Shown here piece after piece: positions 41,052 to 49,369 of a stretch of 64,000 bases of DNA (within the stretch, counting starts at the first letter, position 1; each line of letters starts with the position of its first letter). The notes below the pieces were generated by a model. That model saw only the letters and a program-made list of their open reading frames with translations, was not told where the DNA came from and made no database searches. The stretch comes from Tunturiibacter gelidiferens (lineage in GTDB: Bacteria; Acidobacteriota; Terriglobia; Terriglobales; Acidobacteriaceae). The stretch is from the NCBI RefSeq assembly GCF_014201335.1, contig NZ_JACHEB010000004.1:434001-498000 (forward strand), in the 5' to 3' direction. The position numbers and the translations under genes are program-made.

Positions 41052-42857
41052 CTAGGCTGTGGTTTCGACTGGATGGGGGAGGGGTGTGGTGGGGACGGGT
41101 TCTTTGGCGGCGGTAGCCCATAGGCCGGGATCGATGTCGGGGAAGATGCTGTCGCGCTGTTCGATTTCGGCCAGGCGAGATTGCTGGACTTCGGTGATGG
41201 CGCCGGTTGATTCGTAGGTTTGCCAGAGAGCTTTGACTTCGTTGAACTGATCGTTGTGGGTGAGGAAGCGAATTTCGGCGTAGTCGCGGGCGGCCCCGGT
41301 GGTGATGAGGAACTGCCAGTCGGAGGATTCGAGGAGGAGAAGCTCGCGGCAGAGCTGTTGCATGATGCGCAGGCCGAGGTCAGAGGTGCGCCAGAGGCCG
41401 GCGGTGCAGACGTCGCGGGTGTAAATCTCGGCGGGGTAGATGTGGGTGTAGGTCCAGCTGGTATCGGGGTTGAGCCAGACCTGGTTGTTGCCCTCGGTTC
41501 CCCACGAGCCCTCTTGCATGGCGATATAGCCGGCGCGGGGGTACTGGTCGAGGTAGTCGGCGCAACTGATGAGCTGGATTCCTGATTCGTACTCGTGGAG
41601 GTTGCGGGCGACGGCTTCGAGCCAAAGGGAGCCCTCGAACCACCAGTGGCCGAAGAGCTCGGCGTCGAAGGGAGAGCAGAGGATGGGAGGGATGGAGTCG
41701 TTGAAGCCGGACTTCATCGCCTCGTAGACGAGATGGACGAAGTGGGAGGCGTGGGCTTTGACGCGCTCGGCGGCTTCTTGAGGGTAGTAGGGCTGCTTGT
41801 CCTTCATGTCGACCCGCGAGCCGGTGACGCGCCAGTAGCGGTGGCCGCCGGGCCAGCGTTTCTTGTGGAAGTCGAGGTATACGCCGTCGCCGGGGTAGCC
41901 GGTGTCTCCCGACCAGACCTGGAGGCCGGTGTGTGGATCGCGGGGGAAGATTGTGGTGGCGTTCTGTTTGGCGGAGGGGCCGTCGACGTAGTAGGGCTGG
42001 TAGAGGGAGCGGTGGGGCTCGTGGGTGGCGCGCTCTTCTTCGGGAGTATGGGGAAGACCGTCGCCGGGTGGATCGTAGGGCGAGCTGGTGTGACGAGACT
42101 CTTCTACGAGATGAGTGTCGACGAAGAAGAACTCGAGGCCGGCTTCGGAGAGGGCTTGTTCGACGCCGATGCGATGGAAGGCTGGGGGCGTTGGTGTGCC
42201 GTCGGAGTTGGGGACGGGTTGGCTCCAGATACCGGAGGGGCGATAGCCGCACTCGGGTGCCCAGATGCCGCGGGGGGCTTTGCCGAAGTGGCGGACGTGG
42301 GTGTCGACGGCGGTGTGTACTTGGGCGCGAATGCTCTCGTCGGTGCCGAGGAGAGGCATGTAGCCGTGGGTGGCGCCGCAGGTGATGATGTCGATGAGGC
42401 CGGTGTCGTTGAAGTGACGGAAGGCGGCGATGAGATCGCGGTTGAAGCCGTTAAAGTCGTCGAGTGCCTGCGAGAAGAAACGCTGCCAGAAGCGGGCGGT
42501 CTCGGCGAGATGAAGGTCGCCGGATTGGAGGAAGAACGCTTCGTCTTCGCGGGCGGCTACGATCTTGCGGGTGAGGTAGCGGGGGAACTCGGCGAGGAAG
42601 ACCGGGTGAGAGAGCTGCTCGAGGAGGATGGGCGAGAGATTGAGGTTGCAGTTGAAACGGATGTTGTCGCGCTCGAGATTTTTGAGGACGCGGAGGAAGG
42701 GGAGGTAGGTTTCGGCGGCGGCTTCGTGGAGCCACTCGAGACCATGGGGCCACGTGCCGTGATTGACGACATAGGGGAGATGCGCATGCAGGGTGAAGGT
42801 GAGAAACCCTGCGGGGCGAGACGCATTGTCGATCGATGCCTTCGTCAAGACGAACAC
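41052..42857 (-). CDS. GH57 family 1,4-alpha-glucan branching enzyme-like protein
   Basis: This 601-residue cytoplasmic glycoside hydrolase family 57 enzyme forms alpha-1,6 branches in glycogen-type glucans; a related amylase activity cannot be excluded. GH57 motifs are FTLHAHLPYVV near the N-terminus, the nucleophile Glu202 in GIWAPECGYRP and the acid/base Asp398 in CSPFDAELFGHWWFEG. The C-terminal DUF1957-like region (GSWGTEGNNQVWLNPDTSWT) marks the branching-enzyme subgroup. The start is GTG 42857 without a strong ribosome site. No glycogen synthase or debranching gene is nearby. A repeat-rich spacer follows its 3' end. Confidence 0.87.
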   Translation of the reverse strand: MFVLTKASIDNASRPAGFLTFTLHAHLPYVVNHGTWPHGLEWLHEAAAETYLPFLRVLKNLERDNIRFNCNLNLSPILLEQLSHPVFLAEFPRYLTRKIVAAREDEAFFLQSGDLHLAETARFWQRFFSQALDDFNGFNRDLIAAFRHFNDTGLIDIITCGATHGYMPLLGTDESIRAQVHTAVDTHVRHFGKAPRGIWAPECGYRPSGIWSQPVPNSDGTPTPPAFHRIGVEQALSEAGLEFFFVDTHLVEESRHTSSPYDPPGDGLPHTPEEERATHEPHRSLYQPYYVDGPSAKQNATTIFPRDPHTGLQVWSGDTGYPGDGVYLDFHKKRWPGGHRYWRVTGSRVDMKDKQPYYPQEAAERVKAHASHFVHLVYEAMKSGFNDSIPPILCSPFDAELFGHWWFEGSLWLEAVARNLHEYESGIQLISCADYLDQYPRAGYIAMQEGSWGTEGNNQVWLNPDTSWTYTHIYPAEIYTRDVCTAGLWRTSDLGLRIMQQLCRELLLLESSDWQFLITTGAARDYAEIRFLTHNDQFNEVKALWQTYESTGAITEVQQSRLAEIEQRDSIFPDIDPGLWATAAKEPVPTTPLPHPVETTA

Positions 42858-43007
42858 CTCTGGAATGACGCTGGGTAGGGCAGTCTTGTGACGGATCTTC
42901 GTCGGGCTGCAGCTTGTTAGGTCTGGACCGCGATAATGCGATTCAGGCGTTGGGATGGCAGCCCGAGTGGTCTGCCGTTCCTGTGCTAAATGTTGAGATG
43001 CAAAACT

Positions 43008-44147
43008 TTACTGTTGTGGCGGCTGGTCTCCTGGCCGCTGTTGCAGGTCTGGGTTCGTGCTCGTCGTGCTCTCGGTATTTTTTGTTGGAACTTTGAGAGA
43101 CAAGGTGTTGGTCAGACGGAAGCGGATGAGGCTTTCGGACGGGATCTGAACTTGCTCGCCGCGGGTGATGGTGTTTGCGCCTGCACCAACACCGCCGCCG
43201 GCTGCAGCGCCGATCGCGGCTCCTTTGCCACCGCCGAGGATGCCACCGAGGATAGCACCGACGGCCGCTCCTCCACCGACTTTTTCGGCTGTGTTTTTGC
43301 CGCGGCCTTTGCCTTCGACGCTGTAGGGTTCGGTGGTGATGGCGAGTTTTTCGCCACGGCGAGTGATGCTGGTGAGTTCGACGGTGAGGAGTGAGCTTCC
43401 TTTGTAGTGGGCTGCTTCCTGCACGGCAGAGACACGGCCTGTGACGGGGGTGCCCTGACGGATGACGACGAGGTCGTCGAGGATGATGTCGGTGGCGACG
43501 GTGCCGGTGAAGGTGTCGCCCTGTTGTGTGGTGGCGCTGTCGAGGGTTTGGGTCATGCGGATGGGAATGGTGGTGTCAGGCGGAACTGTGATGTTACGGA
43601 ACTCCGGCACGGGTGGTGGGGGTGGCGGCGGCGGTGGAAGTTCCTGCTGGGGTGGTGGTGGCGGCGTGGCTGCTGCTACCTGGGCGGGGGGCGGCTCGAC
43701 TGGCGGGAGCTCCTGGACTACGGGGGCGGCCTTAGGCTTCGGTGCTGGTTTAGGAGTGGGGAGTTTCTTTGGCGTGGGCGGCGGAGGTGGCGGCGGAGGC
43801 GGGACAACTGCGGCGGTCATGGCAACGGGAGCCTGCACGGAGAGATTGTTGACTACGGTCTTGATGCCGACGACTTGTGCGGCGTCAGCGGCGGCGAGGG
43901 AGCGCGCTGCTTCGCTGCTGACGGTGCCGTTGAGGGTGGCGACCTTGTCCTGAACTGAGGAGTTGATCGGCTCGGACTTGAGGGCATCATCGTTGGTGAG
44001 GCGGGTTTGCAGGGCAGCGGTCAGACTGGCGTCGTCGGTGGCGACGGCGGGCGCGGAGCTCTTGCATCCGGCAAAGCTGAGTGCGATGGCGAGAGCGCCG
44101 ATGCTCAGAAGAGCGCGTGTGGAGGTCAGAGAGCGGTTGACGTACAT
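43008..44147 (-). CDS. BON-domain lipoprotein with proline-rich linker and glycine zipper
   Basis: This is a 379-residue exported lipoprotein: hydrophobic signal with lipobox LSFAGC (Cys ~28) and a BON domain (~38-105; LNGTVSSEAARSLAAADAAQ, GIKTVVNNLSV). A proline-rich segment (~113-182; PPPPPPPPP, PKPAPKPKAAP) follows. Next comes a beta domain with GTPVTGRVSAVQEAAHYKGS, and then a glycine zipper (GAILGGILGGGKGAAIGAAA). BON domains bind phospholipid; Pro-rich spacers often cross the periplasm; glycine zippers insert in membranes. The overall function is unknown but clearly envelope related. The middle beta domain has a similar counterpart in the protein at 47165-49201. Confidence 0.8.
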   Translation of the reverse strand: MYVNRSLTSTRALLSIGALAIALSFAGCKSSAPAVATDDASLTAALQTRLTNDDALKSEPINSSVQDKVATLNGTVSSEAARSLAAADAAQVVGIKTVVNNLSVQAPVAMTAAVVPPPPPPPPPTPKKLPTPKPAPKPKAAPVVQELPPVEPPPAQVAAATPPPPPQQELPPPPPPPPPVPEFRNITVPPDTTIPIRMTQTLDSATTQQGDTFTGTVATDIILDDLVVIRQGTPVTGRVSAVQEAAHYKGSSLLTVELTSITRRGEKLAITTEPYSVEGKGRGKNTAEKVGGGAAVGAILGGILGGGKGAAIGAAAGGGVGAGANTITRGEQVQIPSESLIRFRLTNTLSLKVPTKNTESTTSTNPDLQQRPGDQPPQQ

Positions 44148-44571
44148 GAAACCCCTTTCGTGCGTCGAGGAGACGTACTGCGAACACTGTAAACCACTGC
44201 ACAGGTATCCGATGCGGCGTCTCTGACGGAAGTTTCGAGGGAACCGGGTTTGCTCGTTTTTCGCGAAGGATGATCTTGTTGTTGAGTATTAGACGAGGCG
44301 GTTCAGGAAAGATATCAGCTTGCTCTGGGCAAACGTGGAGAGCGCGCAGGGAGGAGGTTTGCGGCAAACGACCGCGGGGAGCGGGTTGGCGCGCAACCTA
44401 ATTGGAGTGCAGGGCATCTTCCTAGACACAGCAAATTTGCGGTCGCCGGGCAATTGCGGCGAGCGAGTATTTTGGAGTCGATTTCGGATCTGATGGATTG
44501 GAAATCTAAGAAGTTGAGATATAAAGGCGGAAGGCAGATTCCGAACGAAAGCCTGAAAGAGGAGAATGAGT
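44148..44571. other. 424-bp divergent intergenic region
   Basis: It separates the minus-strand BON lipoprotein gene from the YtxH gene. No reading frame here looks coding. The right end holds a sigma70-type promoter candidate (44498-44525) and the ribosome binding site AAAGAGGAG at 44556-44564. The left part shows nothing I can name. Confidence 0.55.
44498..44525 (+). promoter_or_regulatory. Candidate sigma70 promoter of the YtxH gene
   Basis: TTGGAA (44498-44503) and TATAAA (44520-44525) are separated by 16 nt. This matches 4/6 and 5/6 of the consensus hexamers, 47 nt before the chosen start codon. Confidence 0.45.
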
Positions 44572-44961
44572 ATGTCAGATAACGACGAGAGTGTGAGTGG
44601 ATTGGGTTGGTTCCTGGCGGGACTGGGCATCGGTGCCCTTGTCGGTGTGTTGTATGCGCCCAAGGCCGGGAAAGAGACGCGGGAGGATCTGGTCGCGAGC
44701 GCTCTTGATGCCAAGGATCGGGCTGCTGTACTTGCCCAGCAGGCACAGGATCGTGCGGCTGTTCTGGCGCAGCAGGGTAAAGAGCAGATGAACGAGTATG
44801 TTGATCGCGGCAAGGACTATTATGACCGCGGGCGGACGCAGTGGGCTCAGTATGTCGAGAAGGGGAAGGGCCTAGTGCAGGAGCACGCCGATAAGGTGTC
44901 TTCTGCGATCGACGCGGGCAAACAAGCGTATGTGAGCACGACGGGCGAATCCAACTCGTAA
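44572..44961 (+). CDS. YtxH domain-containing protein
   Basis: This 129-residue protein has one membrane segment (GLGWFLAGLGIGALVGVLYAPKAGKETRE), the defining YtxH motif with the APKSG-like end. A helical region with short repeats follows (DRAAVLAQQAQ, DRAAVLAQQGK, then YVDRGKDYYDRGRTQWAQYV). YtxH proteins are small stress-associated membrane proteins of unclear role. ATG 44572 is chosen because AAAGAGGAG lies 7 nt before it; an ATG at 44566 is too close to the site. The DUF948-like gene follows after a hairpin. Confidence 0.82.
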   Translation: MSDNDESVSGLGWFLAGLGIGALVGVLYAPKAGKETREDLVASALDAKDRAAVLAQQAQDRAAVLAQQGKEQMNEYVDRGKDYYDRGRTQWAQYVEKGKGLVQEHADKVSSAIDAGKQAYVSTTGESNS

Positions 44962-44998
44962 GGCGGCTCTGTCGTCGTTCGTCGTTTCTGATAGTCTA

Positions 44999-45029
44999 GG
45001 CCCGGTCGACGCTTGCTGGCGGCCGGGCC
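44999..45029 (+). terminator. Terminator-like hairpin between the YtxH and DUF948 genes
   Basis: GGCCCGG (44999-45005) pairs perfectly with CCGGGCC (45023-45029) across 17 nt, followed by only TTAT. It may give partial termination or processing between the two genes. Confidence 0.5.
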
Positions 45030-45070
45030 TTATGATTGTTATCTCGTAACTTGAGGGATTGAGAGACTTT

Positions 45071-45637
45071 ATGGAAGCGATGCGTATCGTGATGTCGGGT
45101 ATGTGGCTGCAGGACGCGGACTCTCTTTCTTCGGGGAACTCGAGGCTGTTGATGGTCTTCGTTGGAATGGTGGCGGTTGCGTTGATCGCCCAAGCGATTG
45201 CCTTGATCGCGATGGCTGTCGGCGCGGCGAAGACGAGGAAGCGCGGGCTTGAGATTTTTGAAGAGATACGCGCGAAGATGATGCCGGTGCTCGAGAACTC
45301 TCATGGGTTTATTCAAGAGACGACTCCGAAGATAAGGATCATCACCGACAACCTGGTCGAGACAAGTCATTTGGTTCGGGCAAAAGCGGTAGAGTTTGAC
45401 GCGACTGCGAGTGATCTCAACTCGAAGACGCGTGCACAGGTGGATCGGGTGGATGGGATGGTGACTTCTGTTCTGAATACTACGAACGATATCTCGGAGA
45501 CGGTTACGCGGGGGATTAAGGTACCGCTTCGGGAGGTCTCCGGTCTCGTGAATGGGCTGAAGGCGGGGATTGAGGTTCTGGTGGGTCGGGCGAAAGGGCC
45601 TAGCAGGAACTCACGGGATACTGATCCGGGCTGGTGA
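45071..45637 (+). CDS. DUF948-like single-span membrane protein
   Basis: This 188-residue protein has one membrane segment (LLMVFVGMVAVALIAQAIALIAMAVG) and a long helical coiled region. The latter contains LENSHGFIQETTPKIRIITDN and heptad-like VDGMVTSVLNTTNDISETV, typical of DUF948/methyl-accepting-like stress proteins that often pair with YtxH. The function is unknown. ATG 45071 is taken as start; a TTG at 45059 would add four residues. It follows the YtxH gene by 109 bp with a hairpin between and ends in a repeat-rich spacer. Confidence 0.78.
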   Translation: MEAMRIVMSGMWLQDADSLSSGNSRLLMVFVGMVAVALIAQAIALIAMAVGAAKTRKRGLEIFEEIRAKMMPVLENSHGFIQETTPKIRIITDNLVETSHLVRAKAVEFDATASDLNSKTRAQVDRVDGMVTSVLNTTNDISETVTRGIKVPLREVSGLVNGLKAGIEVLVGRAKGPSRNSRDTDPGW

Positions 45638-45730
45638 GAACTTCTTTTTTCTTCGAGGGCTGGTGACAGAAGTGGTTCGGAGTGCGTCACGGCCGTACTT
45701 TTGCTGAAGATGTGCGAGAAGCAACCGCAG

Positions 45731-45852
45731 ATCCCCTTCGGGGATGACAACAGAAAAGCAACGGCAACGACAAAAGCAACAGCAACGACAAAAGCAACAG
45801 CAACGACAAAAGCACATCAGATCCCTTTTGGGGATGACAACAGAAAAGCAAC
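45731..45852. repeat. ATCCCC palindrome repeat family, copies 3 and 4, with an 18-nt tandem array
   Basis: Copy 3 has the perfect palindrome ATCCCCTTCGGGGAT at 45731-45745, followed by GACAACAGAAAAGCAACGG. Copy 4 at 45821-45835 reads ATCCCTTTTGGGGAT and is followed by the same GACAACAGAAAAGCAACGG. Between them three 18-nt units (45758-45775, 45776-45793, 45794-45811) occur in tandem; units 2 and 3 are identical and unit 1 differs at one position. The block sits between convergent genes. Confidence 0.85.
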
Positions 45853-45871
45853 GGCAACGACAACGAGAAGT

Positions 45872-46990
45872 TTAGGTGATCCAACCGCCTCCGACTACCT
45901 CGTCTTCCTGATAGAAGACGGCGGATTGGCCGGGGGTTATTGCGCGTTGGGGCTCGTCGAAGAAGGCGTGGACGGTTTCGGCGTCTACGCGGGTGAGCGT
46001 GGCCATGGCCGGGGTGTGGCGATGGCGGATCTTGATGCTGACACGGATGGGTTCGGTAAGCTCGGGGATCGAGATCCAATTGAGGCGGTTGGCGAAGAGG
46101 TCGCGGGAGAGCAGATCTTCGTCCGAGCCAACGGTGACCTGGTGTGAGTCGGGGTGGATGGCGAGGACGTAGAGCGGGTTGGGGCTGGTAATGCCTAGTC
46201 CCTTGCGCTGACCGACGGTGAAGCTCTGGATGCCTTCGTGATGGCCGATGACTTCGCCGGTGGTGGTGACGAGTTCGCCGGCGGTGTTGGGTAAGTCTTC
46301 GCCCTGCTCGTCAAGGTAGGCCTTGAGGAAGGTGTTGTAGTCGCCGCCGGGGATGAAGCAGATCTCCTGCGAGTCTGACTTCTGGGCTACGGCGAGGCCT
46401 GCGTCGGCGGCCATCTGGCGGACGGCGGGCTTCTGCATCTCTCCCAAGGGGAACATCGTGCGGCTTAGCTGCTCCTGCGTGAGGCCGAAGAGGAAGTAGG
46501 TCTGGTCCTTGGACTTGTCTTCGGGGCGGGAGAGGATCCAGCGCCGGCGCGTCTCGTCGAAGCGGTTGCGGGCGTAGTGGCCGGTGGCGATGCGGTCGGC
46601 GCCGATCTGGCGGGCGGTGGTGAGGAGCTGGTCGAACTTGAGGTGATTGTTGCAAAGGGTGCAGGGGATGGGCGTGCGACCGGCGAGATACTCGCTGACG
46701 AAGGGCTTGACGACGTCGGCTTCGAAACGCTCCTGCTGGTTGACGACGTAGTAGGGGATGTCGAGCTGCTCGGCTACGTGGCGAGCGTCGTAGACGTCGT
46801 CGATGGAGCAGCAGCGGCCTTGAACGGCTTCGGGCATGCCCTCGTGTCCGGCGAGACGGCGCTGGTTCCAGAGCTGGAGCGTGAGGCCGACGAGCTCGTG
46901 GCCCTGAGCGCGCAGGAGTGCGGCGACGGCGGAGGAGTCGACTCCTCCGGACATGGCAACCGCAATCGTGTTGTTGGGCTCAGTGGGCAT
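45872..46990 (-). CDS. mnmA: tRNA-specific 2-thiouridylase MnmA
   Basis: MnmA makes the 2-thio group of the wobble uridine in tRNA Lys, Glu and Gln using sulfur relayed from a cysteine desulfurase. The 372-residue protein shows the ATP pyrophosphatase loop AVAMSGGVDSSAVAALL. The two catalytic cysteines lie in PIPCTLCNNHLKF and KSDSQEICFIPGGDY. The tRNA-binding TGHYARN and the C-terminal GQRKGLGI region are intact. The length is normal. It ends next to the ATCCCC repeat block and is convergent with the DUF948-like gene. A NifS-type desulfurase that could supply sulfur is encoded at 62.4 kb. Confidence 0.96.
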   Translation of the reverse strand: MPTEPNNTIAVAMSGGVDSSAVAALLRAQGHELVGLTLQLWNQRRLAGHEGMPEAVQGRCCSIDDVYDARHVAEQLDIPYYVVNQQERFEADVVKPFVSEYLAGRTPIPCTLCNNHLKFDQLLTTARQIGADRIATGHYARNRFDETRRRWILSRPEDKSKDQTYFLFGLTQEQLSRTMFPLGEMQKPAVRQMAADAGLAVAQKSDSQEICFIPGGDYNTFLKAYLDEQGEDLPNTAGELVTTTGEVIGHHEGIQSFTVGQRKGLGITSPNPLYVLAIHPDSHQVTVGSDEDLLSRDLFANRLNWISIPELTEPIRVSIKIRHRHTPAMATLTRVDAETVHAFFDEPQRAITPGQSAVFYQEDEVVGGGWIT

Positions 46991-47164
46991 GATTGTTCGG
47001 GGGCACCGCGGGATGACTTTGCTGAAATAGCCTGAGAGACATGGCGATGACGCGCGTCCTCTGACGCACTCTTTCAGTATATCAATGTGCGGAAAACGCG
47101 TTCGCCGTGGCTCGGAAGAGAGATTGCGATCGGTGTGACTTTGTGTCAGTCCGTTGAAACGATT

Positions 47165-49201
47165 TCAATTTGAGGCGGTGGGGTGAGTTGCCTGTGAGAC
47201 TTTTCCGATCTTCGGGGAAGTGTTGGCGATTGGGTAGAGCGAGATGCTGTCGCTGGTGAGAATGGCGAGTTGTGCGCCATCGGGGGCTAAGGCGAAGGAC
47301 TGCTCGGCAAGAGAGACGGCGGGATTGGTGGAGAAGAAGAGACGCTTGCCGTCGTTGGCGCGGTAAACGCTGACCTCTTGTTCCTTCAGGTCCTGCTTGT
47401 GAAAGTAGGCGCCGCGTGCTTTGGAGGTGTGGCAGCGGACAATACGGACGGCTAAGTCGTCCTCGTTGCTGCTGCTGGAGGATTGCTCGATCTCTTCGGA
47501 GGAGCCGTGACCGTTGAGCATGGGATGGCCGTCGAGACGAATGAGGCGATACCAGTTTTGAAGAGGCGACTGGGTGCAGCCGACGAGGAAGACGGAGTCC
47601 GGCAGAGGGGTGGAGATGTTGGGATGGCAGACGGAGTTGATGTTGGCGATGGTGTGCTCGGTGTGGTCCCAGCGGAGCTCGCGGATGCGCCAGCGGTCGT
47701 GACCGATGGAGTTGACGCGAATCTCTCCGGCGTCGGAGAGAACGGGCGGGGGCAGCGAGGAGCTTTGACGGGTGGTGAGCAGGAGGGCGAAGTTTTGGTC
47801 GAAGAGCTGAACGTCGATGTCTTCTTCGGGATCGATGTGGAGATCGTCGGCGAGCTGCTGGTGCATGGTGGGGGTATGGCGCTCATGCAGGGTTCCAACG
47901 GCGATGTAGCTGCCTGAGGGAGATGCGGAGACGAAGACAAGTTGGCCGGGGACGGGGGCCTCGCGCAGGACGTTGAGGTTGGCGTCGAGAAGGCGCAAAT
48001 GATGGCCGAGGTGAACGAGGATCTGGCCGGGCGCGGCGTGCCAGATGAACTGAGCTTCTCCTTGAATCTGCCAGTCGACCATCTTTTTTATCTTGAGCGT
48101 GGCGGGGTCGAGGAGTACGGCTCGAACGGTGCGCATGGATTCGGTGCGGATGCCGGCGGGGAAGCGCTGGCGGAGCTTATGAGGGTCGTAGGTGAAGAGA
48201 AGGTTCTGGGCGTCGAGGTAGGTGAGGGTGGATTCGTAGTCGAAGGCGGAGTACTCGCGGGTGTCGTGGGGAACGAAACCGAAGGCGGCGGTGGAAAGGG
48301 TACGAGAGGCGTGGACTGCTGCGAGATCGGTGGAGTCGGGGACGAGGGTGCAGGGGGCTGTGCAGATGCTGGTCTCGTCGATCTCGGGTGGGGGTGGTGG
48401 CGGGAGGGGAGCGGGTTTGGGTTCGGGTGGTGGAGGGGGTGTGACTGCTGCGGTGAGGTCGGGAGGCGTGGAGTTTTCCGCGACGGATGGCTTCGCCGTA
48501 GGGGCGACCGAGCCTCGAGGCATGAGCACGAGTTGGGTGGCGCCTTCGAGGCGGATGTTGTCTTTGAGGGAGGTGAGGACGGAGGCGCCGTCGGGGCCGG
48601 TGCCTACGCTTAGTGTAAATTTCTTGAGGCCGATGACCTGTCCGGCCTGGATGACTTTGGGGGTATTGTCCTCGGAGGACTTTCCGTTGAGGCTCATGTC
48701 ATCTTTGCTGGCTATGGGAGTGGCGGCGTGCGCTGAGGATCCACCGCTGCCCAGGGACATGTGAGGTTGCGTGCTTGAAGCACCGAGATTTGTGGCGGAG
48801 TCTCTGAGTGGGGCTCCCTCATCAACTTCCGGGGCGGCGATGATGGCAAAGAGAGTGAACTGAATGGGCGCGATGCGGCCGTCACAGTCTGCGTGGTCGA
48901 AGGCGATGGCGAGGCTTGATCCTTTACTTTGCTTTGTCCGCTTCTCGATGGCGACGATGTGACCGCTGACGGCGGAACCGGTGCGGAGATGGCAGGAGGA
49001 ATCATTCCAGTCGACCCGGGCCTTCGCGAAGACCGAAGCTCCCAGTGAGAGCTTGTTAGCATCTACGGACGCGAGCAGTTCGGCCTGGAGGGGGACCTGT
49101 GGGTTGAGCCTGCGATCCTGCTTTTCGCGTGAAGATTGAGCGCGGCTGAAGCTTATGAGAACGGCTATGGTGCAGATACAGAGCAGAGCCCGGTGCATCA
49201 T
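47165..49201 (-). CDS. Large secreted protein with proline-rich linker and propeller-like C-terminus
   Basis: This 678-residue protein has a signal peptide (RALLCICTIAVLISFSRAQ). An N-terminal beta domain (~25-240) includes GSAVSGHIVAIEKRTKQSKG, resembling the middle domain of the BON lipoprotein upstream (GTPVTGRV...KGSSL). A proline-rich spacer (PPPPPEPKPAPLPPPPPPE) follows at ~255-280. The C-terminal half has repeated beta segments like LRLLDANLNVLREAPVP, GSYIAVGTLHERH and GAQLAILTSDSISLYPI, suggestive of a WD40-like propeller. I know no assigned function. ATG 49201 is used because GAAGG lies 8 nt before it; the longer form starts inside a weak context. Confidence 0.7.
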   Translation of the reverse strand: MMHRALLCICTIAVLISFSRAQSSREKQDRRLNPQVPLQAELLASVDANKLSLGASVFAKARVDWNDSSCHLRTGSAVSGHIVAIEKRTKQSKGSSLAIAFDHADCDGRIAPIQFTLFAIIAAPEVDEGAPLRDSATNLGASSTQPHMSLGSGGSSAHAATPIASKDDMSLNGKSSEDNTPKVIQAGQVIGLKKFTLSVGTGPDGASVLTSLKDNIRLEGATQLVLMPRGSVAPTAKPSVAENSTPPDLTAAVTPPPPPEPKPAPLPPPPPPEIDETSICTAPCTLVPDSTDLAAVHASRTLSTAAFGFVPHDTREYSAFDYESTLTYLDAQNLLFTYDPHKLRQRFPAGIRTESMRTVRAVLLDPATLKIKKMVDWQIQGEAQFIWHAAPGQILVHLGHHLRLLDANLNVLREAPVPGQLVFVSASPSGSYIAVGTLHERHTPTMHQQLADDLHIDPEEDIDVQLFDQNFALLLTTRQSSSLPPPVLSDAGEIRVNSIGHDRWRIRELRWDHTEHTIANINSVCHPNISTPLPDSVFLVGCTQSPLQNWYRLIRLDGHPMLNGHGSSEEIEQSSSSSNEDDLAVRIVRCHTSKARGAYFHKQDLKEQEVSVYRANDGKRLFFSTNPAVSLAEQSFALAPDGAQLAILTSDSISLYPIANTSPKIGKVSQATHPTASN

Positions 49202-49296
49202 GAGGAAGCCTTCATTTTTTAGTGATGATTTCAAGTATGGCAGAAGTCTAGCTGGCTGGGATAGATGCGAGGCTATTGTTTTATGTAGGTTTTTTG

Positions 49297-49346
49297 TAAA
49301 AAGAAAGCCGCGGTTGGTTTCCAGTTGGGGGGAAACTCACCGCGGC
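49297..49346 (-). terminator. Intrinsic terminator of the GH38 gene
   Basis: On the minus strand GCCGCGGT (49346-49339) pairs with ACCGCGGC (49314-49307) and GTTTCC (49336-49331) with GGAAAC (49322-49317), with a 2x2 internal loop. TTTCTTTTTA (49306-49297) follows. It lies 24 bp beyond the GH38 stop. Confidence 0.82.
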
Positions 49347-49369
49347 GCAGGGTGCGAGAACGAAGGAGG

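Noticed and set aside
45731..45852. CRISPR array
   Set aside because: The 18-nt units abut without spacers and only three occur; this is a tandem repeat.
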